From assembly GCA_024402505.1 (NCBI GenBank), contig JAKSTP010000004.1, positions 1 to 64,000 on the forward strand: a DNA stretch of 64,000 nt, written 5' to 3'. Position 1 is the first letter of the stretch; each line of letters begins with the position of its first letter. The notes below the pieces were generated by a model, which saw only the letters and a program-made list of their open reading frames with translations, was not told the DNA's origin and did no database searches. Made by a program: the position numbers and the translations under genes. Shown piece by piece: positions 7,020 through 14,633 of the stretch. Source of the stretch: Treponema sp. (GTDB lineage: Bacteria; Spirochaetota; Spirochaetia; Treponematales; Treponemataceae).

Positions 7020-7417
7020 AATATTTTCTGGATACAAACATCATTTCCTACATCATAAAAGGAAAATATCCAAAAATCATAGAACATCTCAAAAAAGTTC
7101 CAGCCCAGTCTATTGTAATCCCTTCTGTTGTAAAAGCAGAATTGGAATTTGGCGCAAGAAATTCCGGCAGCTACGAAAAAGTTATTATTCCATACATGCA
7201 GTTTCTGGAACCTTTTGATATAAAAGATTTTGACAGCGATGCTTCTTATTTTTATGGACTTATCCGTCAGTCCCTTACAGAAAAAGGAACTCCAGTTGGA
7301 CCTAACGATTTACTCATAGCCGCAACAGTTCTTGCAAACAACGGAACTTTAATTACTCACAATACAAAAGAATTTTCCCGCATTGAAGATTTACGAATCG
7401 AGGATTGGACGGAATAA
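7016..7417 (+). CDS. vapC: PIN-domain ribonuclease toxin (VapC-like)
   Basis: This 133-residue PIN-domain protein cleaves RNA in its family. The acidic Mg2+-site residues are visible: FLDTNIISY (Asp5), VVKAELEFG (Glu43 region), and GPNDLLIAATVLANNGTLITHNTKEFSRI with the two C-terminal Asp/Glu positions. The ATGA overlap with the upstream antitoxin gene means translational coupling. Toxin targets in the VapC family are usually tRNAs or rRNA; the target here is unknown. Confidence 0.88.
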   Translation: MKYFLDTNIISYIIKGKYPKIIEHLKKVPAQSIVIPSVVKAELEFGARNSGSYEKVIIPYMQFLEPFDIKDFDSDASYFYGLIRQSLTEKGTPVGPNDLLIAATVLANNGTLITHNTKEFSRIEDLRIEDWTE

Positions 7418-7552
7418 GCCAAAAAATAATAATATACCTTGAATGCTATGAAAAACTCACTATTTTTCAAATTGCCTGAAAACCCTAGGTTGTGTATTCT
7501 TTAAGTATAAGATTTCGAAATCACCAAAAAATACGCTTTTAAGGAAAATAAT

Positions 7553-7987
7553 ATGACTAAAGAATTTTATACAATCAACGAAGTTTCTACTATGACCGGC
7601 TTTACTACCAGAAGCCTTAGAAATTATATTCAGTCTGGAATTTTGAACGGAGAGAAAATTGACGGCATATGGCAGTTTTCGCCAGCAGATTTTGAAGCTT
7701 TCATTTCGGACCCAAATGTGGCACCAGGAATAAAGACAAAAAACAATTATGCCGTTTACGATTTTCTTTCAGAGGATGATAAGAAGAACAACGAAATCTG
7801 CATTATTCTGGATTTGAAGTTTTCTGCTGATGAAGTTTCAGAATTCAATGATTATATCTGTGGAGCTATGAACAACTGTTCTGCCGGTAAAATGAAAATG
7901 GAATTCAAGAATGGAAATTTAAGAGCCATTATTTCCGGTCCCGAAGATTTTGTTCTGGATACAGTTAACGGCTGGTATAGAAAATAA
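7553..7987 (+). CDS. MerR-like helix-turn-helix protein with unknown C-terminal domain
   Basis: Residues 1-50 (YTINEVSTMTGFTTRSLRNYIQSGILNGEKIDGIWQFSPADFEAFI) form an excisionase/MerR-type winged helix. Residues 70-144 are an alpha/beta domain that I do not recognise. It has no long dimerisation coiled coil, unlike classic MerR proteins. The SD AAGGAAAA precedes the ATG. A strong hairpin terminator follows. It is a monocistronic gene between the toxin-antitoxin pair and gpmI; its targets are unknown. Confidence 0.65.
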   Translation: MTKEFYTINEVSTMTGFTTRSLRNYIQSGILNGEKIDGIWQFSPADFEAFISDPNVAPGIKTKNNYAVYDFLSEDDKKNNEICIILDLKFSADEVSEFNDYICGAMNNCSAGKMKMEFKNGNLRAIISGPEDFVLDTVNGWYRK

Positions 7988-7993
7988 TCCCAT

Positions 7994-8036
7994 AAAAAAA
8001 ACGCCCGCCCTCAAACCCGAGAACGAGCGTTTTTTG
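7994..8036 (+). terminator. intrinsic terminator after the HTH gene
   Basis: AAAACGCCCG (upstream arm) and CGAGCGTTTTTT (downstream arm, ending at 8035) form a hairpin with a T run on the plus strand. The A run on the other side would let it also act on the minus strand for gpmI. Confidence 0.65.
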
Positions 8037-8039
8037 AGA

Positions 8040-8112
8040 TTCCGAATCAAGTTCGGAATGACATTTAATCTTGTAACAGATGCCTGTCACCCTGAACTTG
8101 TTTCAGGGTCTA
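8040..8112. repeat. two CTGAA-type palindromes (REP-like)
   Basis: Hairpin 1 is TTCCGAA/TTCGGAA (8040-8046 / 8052-8058). Hairpin 2 is CCCTGAA/TTCAGGG (8090-8096 / 8102-8108), just past the gpmI stop codon. Each is linked to a GTCA or TGAC end. The same family occurs at 12862-12884 and twice at 54840-54901. Confidence 0.65.
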
Positions 8113-9765
8113 TTTCAAATTCAACATAGATTTGTCGTAGTCACTTGGTGGCACAAATCCCATGAGCTGCATCAAAGTGCTTGGCCAAGAAGAGATTCCC
8201 AAACCTGAGTTCAATTCAAGTTCGTATTCACCTTTGTATTCTGGGTCATAAATAATACCTGGAACTGGGTTCAAAGAGTGAGATGTCTTTGGTTTTGGTT
8301 CTCCATTAGCATCTTTAGCAACTGAACCGTCTTTTTTGTGTTCGTACATATCGTCACTGTTTCCGTGGTCAGCTGTAAGACAGAGGATACCACCAGCCTT
8401 TTCAATAGCAGCCTTAAGACGACCAAGCTGAAGATCCATACCTTCCATAGAACAGCAAACAGCGTTGAATACACCAGTGTGTCCAACCATATCACCATTT
8501 GGATAGTTCAAACGGATGTGATCATATTTTCCAGATTCAATAGCTTCGATTACTTTGTCTGTGATTTCAGCACATTTCATCCATGGGCGCTGTTCGAAAG
8601 GAACAACATCAGATGGAACTTCAACGTATGTTTCCAAATTTTTGTCGAATTCACCTGGGCGGTTACCGTTGAAGAAGTATGTTACGTGACCGTATTTCTG
8701 TGTTTCAGAAATTGCCATTAAATGTACACCAGTTTTTGTAAGATATTCACCCATTGTGCGGTCAATGCTTGGTGGGTTTACAAGGAACTGAGCTGGCTTG
8801 TGGTTATCGCCATCGTATTCCATCATACCTGCGTATTCAACAGCTGGGCGGCGAACGCGGTCAAAGTGTGGGAAGTTGTCTTCTTCGAATGCAGCTGTGA
8901 TTTCCAAAGAACGGTCACCACGGAAGTTGAAGAAGATTACAGAGTCGCCGTCAACGATTGGACCAACTGGTTTTCCGTCTTTAGCAACTACGAATTCGTG
9001 CATATCCTGATCCAAAAGACCAGCATTTTCTGTACGGTAAGTATTGATAGCTTCAGTAGCAGAAGCAAACTGGCGGCCATCAGCCAAAACGTGAGCGTGC
9101 CATCCGCGTTCAACCATAGACCAGTCAGCACCGTAACGGTCCATAGTGATGTACATACGACCACCACCAGAAGCAATCTGATAGTCTACATCTGTAAATT
9201 CAGCAAGATATTTTTCAAGTGGTTCAAAATATTCAAGAGCAGAAGTTGGAGGAACATCACGACCATCAAGCAAAGCATGAACGCGCAAAGTTTTTACACC
9301 TTCTTTGTGAGCCTGAGCAATCATAGCCTTAAGGTGATCAATGTGAGAGTGAACGTTACCGTCAGAAACCAATCCCATCAAGTGGAATGTAGAACCTTTG
9401 TCCTGAACATTCTTTACAAGTTTCTTCCAAGTTGCGCCTTCGAACATTGTGCCAGAAGTAATAGATTCACCAACAAGTTTAGCACCCTGAGCAAAAACAC
9501 GACCACAACCAATAGCATTGTGACCAACTTCAGAGTTACCCATATCATCATCAGAAGGAAGACCAACAGCAGTTCCGTGAGCCTTAAGCTGTGTGTGTGG
9601 ACAATTTGCAGTAAACCAGTCCAAGTACTTCATTTTAGAAGCCTTTACAGCGTCCCCTTCTTCATATTTACCATAACCAACACCGTCCATAATAACCAAA
9701 ACAACTGGTCCGCGGCGTCCTTTCCAATTTGGATTTTTTTCCAAAGCATGCATTGTGTCTGCCAT
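8110..9765 (-). CDS. gpmI: 2,3-bisphosphoglycerate-independent phosphoglycerate mutase
   Basis: The enzyme interconverts 3- and 2-phosphoglycerate in glycolysis using two Mn2+ ions and a phosphoserine. The 551-residue product has the alkaline-phosphatase-fold start VVLVIMDGVGYG, the phosphorylated Ser in DDDMGNSEVGHNAIG, the mobile-domain motifs HALLDGRDVPPTS and GGRMYITMDRY, the FFNFRGDRS segment, and the C-terminal metal site LTADHGNSDDM. The start is the ATG at 9765: AAAGGAG lies 8 nt upstream, and the in-frame TTG six bases earlier has worse spacing. It is monocistronic, with a promoter at 9848-9876 and REP-like palindromes right behind the stop. Confidence 0.96.
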   Translation of the reverse strand: MADTMHALEKNPNWKGRRGPVVLVIMDGVGYGKYEEGDAVKASKMKYLDWFTANCPHTQLKAHGTAVGLPSDDDMGNSEVGHNAIGCGRVFAQGAKLVGESITSGTMFEGATWKKLVKNVQDKGSTFHLMGLVSDGNVHSHIDHLKAMIAQAHKEGVKTLRVHALLDGRDVPPTSALEYFEPLEKYLAEFTDVDYQIASGGGRMYITMDRYGADWSMVERGWHAHVLADGRQFASATEAINTYRTENAGLLDQDMHEFVVAKDGKPVGPIVDGDSVIFFNFRGDRSLEITAAFEEDNFPHFDRVRRPAVEYAGMMEYDGDNHKPAQFLVNPPSIDRTMGEYLTKTGVHLMAISETQKYGHVTYFFNGNRPGEFDKNLETYVEVPSDVVPFEQRPWMKCAEITDKVIEAIESGKYDHIRLNYPNGDMVGHTGVFNAVCCSMEGMDLQLGRLKAAIEKAGGILCLTADHGNSDDMYEHKKDGSVAKDANGEPKPKTSHSLNPVPGIIYDPEYKGEYELELNSGLGISSWPSTLMQLMGFVPPSDYDKSMLNLK

Positions 9766-9847
9766 TTGCAAAACTCCTTTATATTCTGTGAGTTTGTGGA
9801 ACTATTACGCCCCGCACCCTCGTTCAAAATGTACAATATTTTCTATA

Positions 9848-9876
9848 AATATACAGAATTTTTTTAGGTTTTACAA
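9848..9876 (-). promoter_or_regulatory. probable gpmI promoter
   Basis: On the minus strand TTGTAA (9871-9876), a 17-nt spacer and TATATT (9848-9853) lie about 80 nt upstream of the gpmI start. Confidence 0.45.
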
Positions 9877-9970
9877 TTAAGAGAGAGTAGTTCTTCTTTC
9901 TTAAAAAAAATACTGATACTATCAAATAAATCTTGTATACTTTACAGAATAATAGTATTATTTAATCATT

Positions 9971-10252
9971 GGAAATGCCCTTACAGGCGCGTGCGCAGCA
10001 TAGCTGCTTCGAGACTCACTAAAAACAGTCCACCGGACTGTTTTTGCTTCTGCGAGTTTTAATGTTTTTTGCGAAGCAAAAATGGGAGCATTGCGACCAA
10101 AGTAAAACTCGGTAAGCAAGCGTCAGCTTGCGACCAGTACTCTCCTACCTACACGATAGAAAAGAGTAAAAAATAAAGCCGCCCATTGACTCGAAAACGT
10201 TGGACGGCTTTTAGCTAAAAACGTGGAGATGACCAAATGTTTGGGCATTTCC
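9971..10252. repeat. structured intergenic element A: nested inverted repeats
   Basis: The outer arms GGAAATGCCC (9971-9980) and GGGCATTTCC (10243-10252) enclose 262 bp without a gene. Inside are a perfect 11-bp stem AAAAACAGTCC/GGACTGTTTTT with a 3-nt loop (10021-10045), a 9-bp pair CGAGTTTTA/TAAAACTCG (10053-10061 / 10103-10111) enclosing a TTTTTGC/GCAAAAA hairpin, GCAAGC/GCTTGC (10116-10131), and the terminator at 10168-10212. The architecture is like elements B (18206) and C (27440), with unrelated sequence. It lies between gpmI and the RhuM remnant. Confidence 0.5.
10168..10212 (-). terminator. intrinsic terminator downstream of the RhuM remnant
   Basis: On the minus strand AAGCCGTCCA and TGGGCGGCTT pair around a 15-nt loop and are followed by TATTTTTT. 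Confidence 0.6.
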
Positions 10253-10293
10253 TTTCTTTTAATATACCACAACAGCCGTTTATCGTCAAATAA

Positions 10294-10788
10294 TCAATCC
10301 AATTCTCTGACTTTTCTTCTGTCTGGTTTGTTTACTTTTTGATGATCATAATCATCCAGCTGATTGTCCGTCTGAAGCTCCAGCCGCTTTATTAATTGAA
10401 TAGTCTGATTCAGTTGGGACAATCGCTCTTGATTTGCAGCATATCCATTAAGGATATACTGCTTTAGGACAGTATTTGCCCAACGTCGAAATTCAGTTCC
10501 CCGCTTTGATTTTACACGGTATCCAACAGAGATGATTACATCAAGGGAATAAAAAACTACTGGCTTATCAGAATTTGTAATATGCAAAATTTGCATATTG
10601 CTTTCTTGGTCAACTTCTTCTTCGGCAAAAACATTTTTAATATGTTTTGAAATTACTGATTGATCTCTTTCAAAAAGTTCAATCATTTGCCGCTGGCTAA
10701 GCCACACCGTCTCATTATTAAAAGGCACCGAAAGTTTAATACCTTTGTCCTTGGACTCAAACAATACAGCACAAAGCTGCCAAAACAA
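10294..10788 (-). pseudogene. RhuM-family (virulence_RhuM) remnant
   Basis: The frame contains the RhuM core KLSVPFNNETVWLSQRQMIELFERDQSVISKHIKNVF, then FYSLDVIISVGYRVKSKRGTEFRRWANTVLKQYILNGY. RhuM proteins are usually well over 300 residues. Here the frame has no ATG start (a stop codon lies just upstream of the first possible TTG). After LIKRLEL it jumps to LDDYDHQKVNKP, normally much nearer the end of the family, and stops after 164 codons. It appears truncated at the 5' end and internally deleted. Intact RhuM proteins are often near restriction or mobile loci; none is seen here. Confidence 0.65.
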
Positions 10789-10868
10789 GACACAATGGTG
10801 GACCGATTACACAATCATGTGAGCTGTTGGATAACTTTAATATAGTATAAAAAATTTAAAACGGCAAA

Positions 10869-10910
10869 AAAAATCCTTCACAAAGAGCTTAATCTCCATG
10901 AAGGATTTTT
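10869..10910. terminator. bidirectional intrinsic terminator
   Basis: A perfect 12-bp stem AAAAATCCTTCA (10869-10880) / TGAAGGATTTTT (10899-10910) has A/T runs on both sides. It lies downstream of the lipoprotein gene at 10981-12009 and probably serves it. Confidence 0.7.
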
Positions 10911-10980
10911 CATAATTGAGGCAATCCCGTTTTGTTACTTTAGGGGGCTGCCTGTTATTTGTACGTGCCGTTACCCGCCA

Positions 10981-12009
10981 CTAGTTAAATGCTTTCACAG
11001 TGCAAACTTTAAAGTCAGAATCAGTTTTGAAGGTTTCATCTTCTTCCTCTCCACCGTCAAACCACAATGCTCTGAGTTCTTGTATATCGCAGGACTTCTC
11101 ATTATCATACCAGGATTTAGTACTCTGAGAACAGGACAAATACCAGTCATAATCAAACTGGTCACCACCGGCTTTTAAAAGGCTTTCATCAACTGTTTCC
11201 ATGTTTTGGAAGATTGTGTTAAGTTCTGCAAATGTTGGGAAGTACCAGCCTTCTGCCATATAGCCTGTAAGACCGTTTTTTTCTGCATAAGTAAGGCTGT
11301 AGTTCCAGGCAGGATATTTTCCAGGATTTCCTTCTGCGTCGCTGCAGGCTTCTTTAAGTATGTCCCATCCGTCACTTCCGTCCGTGTATCCTTCTGTTAA
11401 GGTGCCCTCTAATCCGGAAATACTTGCTGTATAACCATCTGCATCCTTTGTACACCATGCCAAGCCATTTTTCTCATGCACAATTCCTACACCAAGGGCG
11501 GGTTTATCACCTTCTGCTGCACGGACAATAACAGCAGCAACAGTACCAGCTCTTGGAGTGCTGTCTTTTGAAAGAATTGATTTATCTTTTAGAATAAAAT
11601 CACCTGGCATACATTTGCTGTAATCTGGTGATGGGGAAGAATGCATTACAACTGAAACAGAATTTGTTTTCATTATTTTTACTTCAACCGGTTCTGATTC
11701 ACCAGAAGCAATTTTTGTTCCAATATTAGTAAATCCAGAAACATTAACTTTGTAAGTTCCTTTTACAAGATGTTCAAAAGTGGCTGTTGTTTCTCCATTT
11801 GCAATATCAACTTTTATGTCAGCCTGAACTTTAGGTTCTATTGAAACTATTAAATATGAAAGATCACTTTTTGTAAAAGTTACAGCCCTGCTCTTGTTTA
11901 CAGAACCAAAATTAATTGAAATTGAATAATCCTGTTCCATTGCCTGAAAACTGCAGGATAAAAAGAACATTGATATAATCAAAGATATTAAAGTGAATAC
12001 TTTCTTCAT
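10981..12009 (-). CDS. treponemal lipoprotein with shared C-terminal domain
   Basis: The 342-residue precursor has a lipoprotein signal peptide with lipobox FLSC (Cys20). Residues 25-120 are a beta-rich region. The domain from about residue 138 to the end starts PGDFILKDKS, includes AAVIVRAAEG, GLAWCTKDAD, GWYFPTFAELNTIF and DYDWYLSCSQS, and ends VCTVKAFN. The two broken cassettes at 4843 and 6542 belong to the same family. The function is unknown; surface or periplasmic anchoring is inferred. SD GGAG and a promoter at 12030-12058 precede it; the terminator is at 10869-10910. Confidence 0.8.
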   Translation of the reverse strand: MKKVFTLISLIISMFFLSCSFQAMEQDYSISINFGSVNKSRAVTFTKSDLSYLIVSIEPKVQADIKVDIANGETTATFEHLVKGTYKVNVSGFTNIGTKIASGESEPVEVKIMKTNSVSVVMHSSPSPDYSKCMPGDFILKDKSILSKDSTPRAGTVAAVIVRAAEGDKPALGVGIVHEKNGLAWCTKDADGYTASISGLEGTLTEGYTDGSDGWDILKEACSDAEGNPGKYPAWNYSLTYAEKNGLTGYMAEGWYFPTFAELNTIFQNMETVDESLLKAGGDQFDYDWYLSCSQSTKSWYDNEKSCDIQELRALWFDGGEEEDETFKTDSDFKVCTVKAFN

Positions 12010-12029
12010 ACAAACTCCAAATTTTATTT

Positions 12030-12058
12030 ATTATAGCATGGATTATTTTGTAATACAA
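12030..12058 (-). promoter_or_regulatory. promoter of the lipoprotein gene at 10981-12009
   Basis: TTGTAT (12053-12058), a 17-nt spacer and a perfect TATAAT (12030-12035) lie on the minus strand. Confidence 0.6.
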
Positions 12059-12144
12059 TTTACACCAGGCCACTGAGTATTTCCCAAAACAAAACCAATG
12101 CACTATACTATGAAAAAAGAGGCTTTTGCCTTCTGGAGGTAATC

Positions 12145-12861
12145 GTGATTTTTGAATATCCTTACAAACCTGTTATTGAAGATTTTTCACGGGACGGCGT
12201 TCTTTCTGCCACTGCCCTTGTAAAAATCCTGTGCAATGCTGCCAACGCCCATTCTGATATTAGCGGAGACAGTGTTTTTAACATTAAAGGGATGGATCGT
12301 GCCTGGGTACTTACAGACTGGCAGATTGAAGTCAGCGATTATCCAAAATACGGCGATGAACTGAAGGCTGAAACCTGGAGTGAAGGATTTAATTCTCCGC
12401 TGGTGGCAAACCGAAACTTCCTTTTTTACAAAAACGGTGAAGTATGTGCCCGGGGAACTACAAAATGGATTTTAATGGATCTGGCAGCCGGCCGCCCAAG
12501 CAAGATTGATCCTGTTTACCTTGAAAAATATGGAACAGAAGACAAGATGGTTTTTGAAGATAAAAAACTGTGGCGCATTCCTTCCGCAGAAACATGGACC
12601 AGTGAAATGCGCATTCCTGTTCGCCGCCAGGACATTGACTTTAACGACCATGTGCACAACGTAACTTATGTTGATTATGCCCTGGAAGTGCTTCCTCAGA
12701 AGCTGGCCGAAAAGAAATTCAGCCGTCTTCGCATTTCCTACAAAACCGCCCTTAAGCAGGGAGGAACAGCTGTTTGTCGTTACGCCCAAATAGAAAATGC
12801 ACAGGTTGTGTTCATCTATGACGATGAAGATCACCTGTGCACTCAAATAAGTTTTGAATAA
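12145..12861 (+). CDS. acyl-ACP thioesterase (FatA/FatB-like)
   Basis: The 238-residue cytosolic protein has two hot-dog halves as in bacterial acyl-ACP thioesterases, which release fatty acids from ACP. The N-terminal half contains WVLTDWQIEVSDYPKYGDEL and RGTTKWILMDLAAGRPSKI. The C-terminal half contains the catalytic-region VRRQDIDFNDHVHNVTYVDYALEVLP (Asp, Asn, His). The start is a GTG at 12145 with GGAGG 5 nt upstream. A TATACT lies about 35 nt upstream. The enzyme could supply free fatty acids for membrane or other lipids; two further thioesterases are at 43619 and 58210. Confidence 0.85.
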   Translation: MIFEYPYKPVIEDFSRDGVLSATALVKILCNAANAHSDISGDSVFNIKGMDRAWVLTDWQIEVSDYPKYGDELKAETWSEGFNSPLVANRNFLFYKNGEVCARGTTKWILMDLAAGRPSKIDPVYLEKYGTEDKMVFEDKKLWRIPSAETWTSEMRIPVRRQDIDFNDHVHNVTYVDYALEVLPQKLAEKKFSRLRISYKTALKQGGTAVCRYAQIENAQVVFIYDDEDHLCTQISFE

Positions 12862-13038
12862 GACCCTGAATCAAGTTCAGGGTGACGCCTGTAATTGTCA
12901 TGTCGACCGAAGTGGAGACATCCTAAAGGCGCTTGTCATGTCGACCGGAGTGGAGACATCTTAAAAGCCACTTGTCATGTCGACCGGAGTGGAGACATCT
13001 TTTGGTAAGAAGATCTCTCGACTGCGCTCGAGATGACA
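12862..13038. repeat. REP-like palindromes and a three-copy 38-39 bp tandem repeat
   Basis: A CCCTGAA/TTCAGGG hairpin (12864-12882) with a GTGAC end is followed by three copies of a unit starting TTGTCATGTCGACCGGAGTG (starts at 12895, 12933 and 12972; first copy one mismatch) and ending GGAGACATC. A final palindrome has arms ATCTCTCGA and TCGAGAT (about 13012-13034) and a GACAG end. It fills the gap between two convergent genes and may act on transcript ends. Confidence 0.7.
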
Positions 13039-13045
13039 GGGGGGG

Positions 13046-14086
13046 TTATCTTTCTATTGCTTTCCAGATTTCGGCAAAGTATTCGCGGTATTCGTCGTAA
13101 ATGTCGGCGTAGGCCGAAAGACTAATTACAGTTCCGTCAGCTTTAAAAAGGTTGAACTGATAGCGGCGGGCACCAGACTCATCATAGAAAATGAAGGCCA
13201 TTTCCAGTGAAGTTCCCTGTTTTCCAGCAACGATAGAAGAATAATCAATTGATTTGTTGGTAAGAAGCTGGTAGGCAATTACCTGATCCATTGTCATACC
13301 GTTAGCTTTAATCACCTTGCTCAAATCTTCTACCTGAATATTTGCCTGCTGTGCCTTGTTCAAATAAAAACCGTATGAAGGTACGCTTGATTTCTTTTCT
13401 TTAGCCCAGTTTTTGTCCAGGTTCAAAGTAACTCCGTTAAGTTTTACACTTGTTGCCTTTGCACTTGGTTTTGTGTATTTAGAAATATCACGGGTTTTTG
13501 TAGCAAAAGCACGAAGTCCAACGCTGAAGAAATTCTGAGCTTCTTCGACATTGTTGTACAAACCGGCATTGTTCAAAATGTAAGATGAATTTTCATCACC
13601 ATCACGGGCAATGTCCATAAATTTGAAGAATGGCAAATATTTACAGTAGTTGAAGTTAAGGGTATAACCGTATTCTTCCCAAACATCCTGGAAAACACCG
13701 CCAAGACCAATTCTATCTTCATTCTGGTGATAGAAGCTGTTGAAATTCAGAAGGTCATTGATTGACTGATAGTGTTCTTCAGGAAGATCTTTTGTGTCAA
13801 AGTTGGTAACGTATGAAACACTTTTGAGAATAAGATCGTCAGTTGTATCATCAACTTCAATTTCGATTTTCGATTCTTTGCCATCAACAAGGCTTACGTT
13901 TCGAATATAAACATATCCCGAATTTGCGTCGTTGCGAATAAACATGTATCCGCGGAAAAAATTCATGTTGCCGCGGAGGTCCAGATAGTATGCGTATTCC
14001 CCGGAACGAAGGTAATCCAAACCTTTAGCCGAAAGTGGAACAAGCATCATTAAACAAACAATAATAGATGTAATAAGCTTTTTCAT
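13046..14086 (-). CDS. secreted/periplasmic protein of unknown function
   Basis: The 346-residue protein has a clear Sec signal peptide (KK, hydrophobic core ITSIIVCLMMLVPL, cleavage near SAKG). The mature part starts with GEYAYYLDLRGN and has aromatic-rich beta strands. A charged linker near residue 215 separates a second domain beginning VKLNGVTLNLDKNWAKE. I recognise no family. A perfect TATAAT (14094-14099) ends 7 nt before this ATG, and there is no SD, so it probably has its own leaderless transcript although the GNAT gene lies only 13 nt upstream. Confidence 0.6.
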   Translation of the reverse strand: MKKLITSIIVCLMMLVPLSAKGLDYLRSGEYAYYLDLRGNMNFFRGYMFIRNDANSGYVYIRNVSLVDGKESKIEIEVDDTTDDLILKSVSYVTNFDTKDLPEEHYQSINDLLNFNSFYHQNEDRIGLGGVFQDVWEEYGYTLNFNYCKYLPFFKFMDIARDGDENSSYILNNAGLYNNVEEAQNFFSVGLRAFATKTRDISKYTKPSAKATSVKLNGVTLNLDKNWAKEKKSSVPSYGFYLNKAQQANIQVEDLSKVIKANGMTMDQVIAYQLLTNKSIDYSSIVAGKQGTSLEMAFIFYDESGARRYQFNLFKADGTVISLSAYADIYDEYREYFAEIWKAIER

Positions 14087-14099
14087 GAAATCTATTATA

Positions 14100-14633
14100 T
14101 TACAAACAAATATTTTTTTCCATAAAAATGCCGTTTCCGTCGGGGAAGAAGCCCTTGAATAAGGCGGTGGCTGAAAATCCTGTTGATTCGTAAATGTGTA
14201 GGGCCCCGGACCAGTTTTCGTTTACAAGAAGAACCAGTTTTTTTATGCCGGGCAGTTTTTCAAATGCAGAAAGGGCCTGTTTCCAAAGGTGATTTCCGTT
14301 GCCCTTTCCCCGATATTCAGTGAGAATTCCAAAAGAAGAGATGTAAAATACTGAAAAAGCTGCAGATTCTTTTACGGTGGCAGGATTATGATTTAAGGCA
14401 ATTCCAGCTGGATCTGAAGGAACTTTTTCCATAAATTCACCGCAAATGTAGCCAGCTGGACGGCAAGTTTCATCATCAATAAATAGAAGAAAAGTGCCTT
14501 TCCCAGCCCCGGCCTTAATTCGTTCAAGAAAAACTTCCCGGCGTTCCTGGATTTGCGGAATAAAGCAGTCCTTTTCAATCTCCATGATAAGATCAATGTA
14601 ATCTGGATTTGCTTCAATCAAAGAAAAACTCAA
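14100..14633 (-). CDS. GNAT-family N-acetyltransferase
   Basis: The 177-residue protein has the GNAT fold. It has an early DLIMEIEKDCF helix, then central strands, the acetyl-CoA-binding motif as ILTEYRGKGNGNHLWKQAL (R-G-K-G-N-G variant of Q/RxxGxG/A) at about residues 122-138, and a final VNENWSGALHIYESTGF. The substrate is unknown. Its start at 14633 abuts the stop of the permease gene at 14634, so it looks like the last gene of the purine transporter operon. Confidence 0.75.
   Translation of the reverse strand: MSFSLIEANPDYIDLIMEIEKDCFIPQIQERREVFLERIKAGAGKGTFLLFIDDETCRPAGYICGEFMEKVPSDPAGIALNHNPATVKESAAFSVFYISSFGILTEYRGKGNGNHLWKQALSAFEKLPGIKKLVLLVNENWSGALHIYESTGFSATALFKGFFPDGNGIFMEKNICL

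Noticed and set aside
8722-9867. Long plus-strand open frame opposite gpmI
   Set aside because: It lies antisense to the well-conserved gpmI, has a biased composition rich in Phe, Ser, Val and Thr, and resembles no protein. It is a codon-usage shadow.
9971-10252. Insertion sequence
   Set aside because: Although inverted arms are present, there is no transposase frame and no clear target duplication, so I list it only as a structured repeat.
12895-13038. CRISPR-like array
   Set aside because: Whole 38-39 bp units repeat in tandem with only a few differing bases between conserved cores, there are just three copies, and no cas genes are near.
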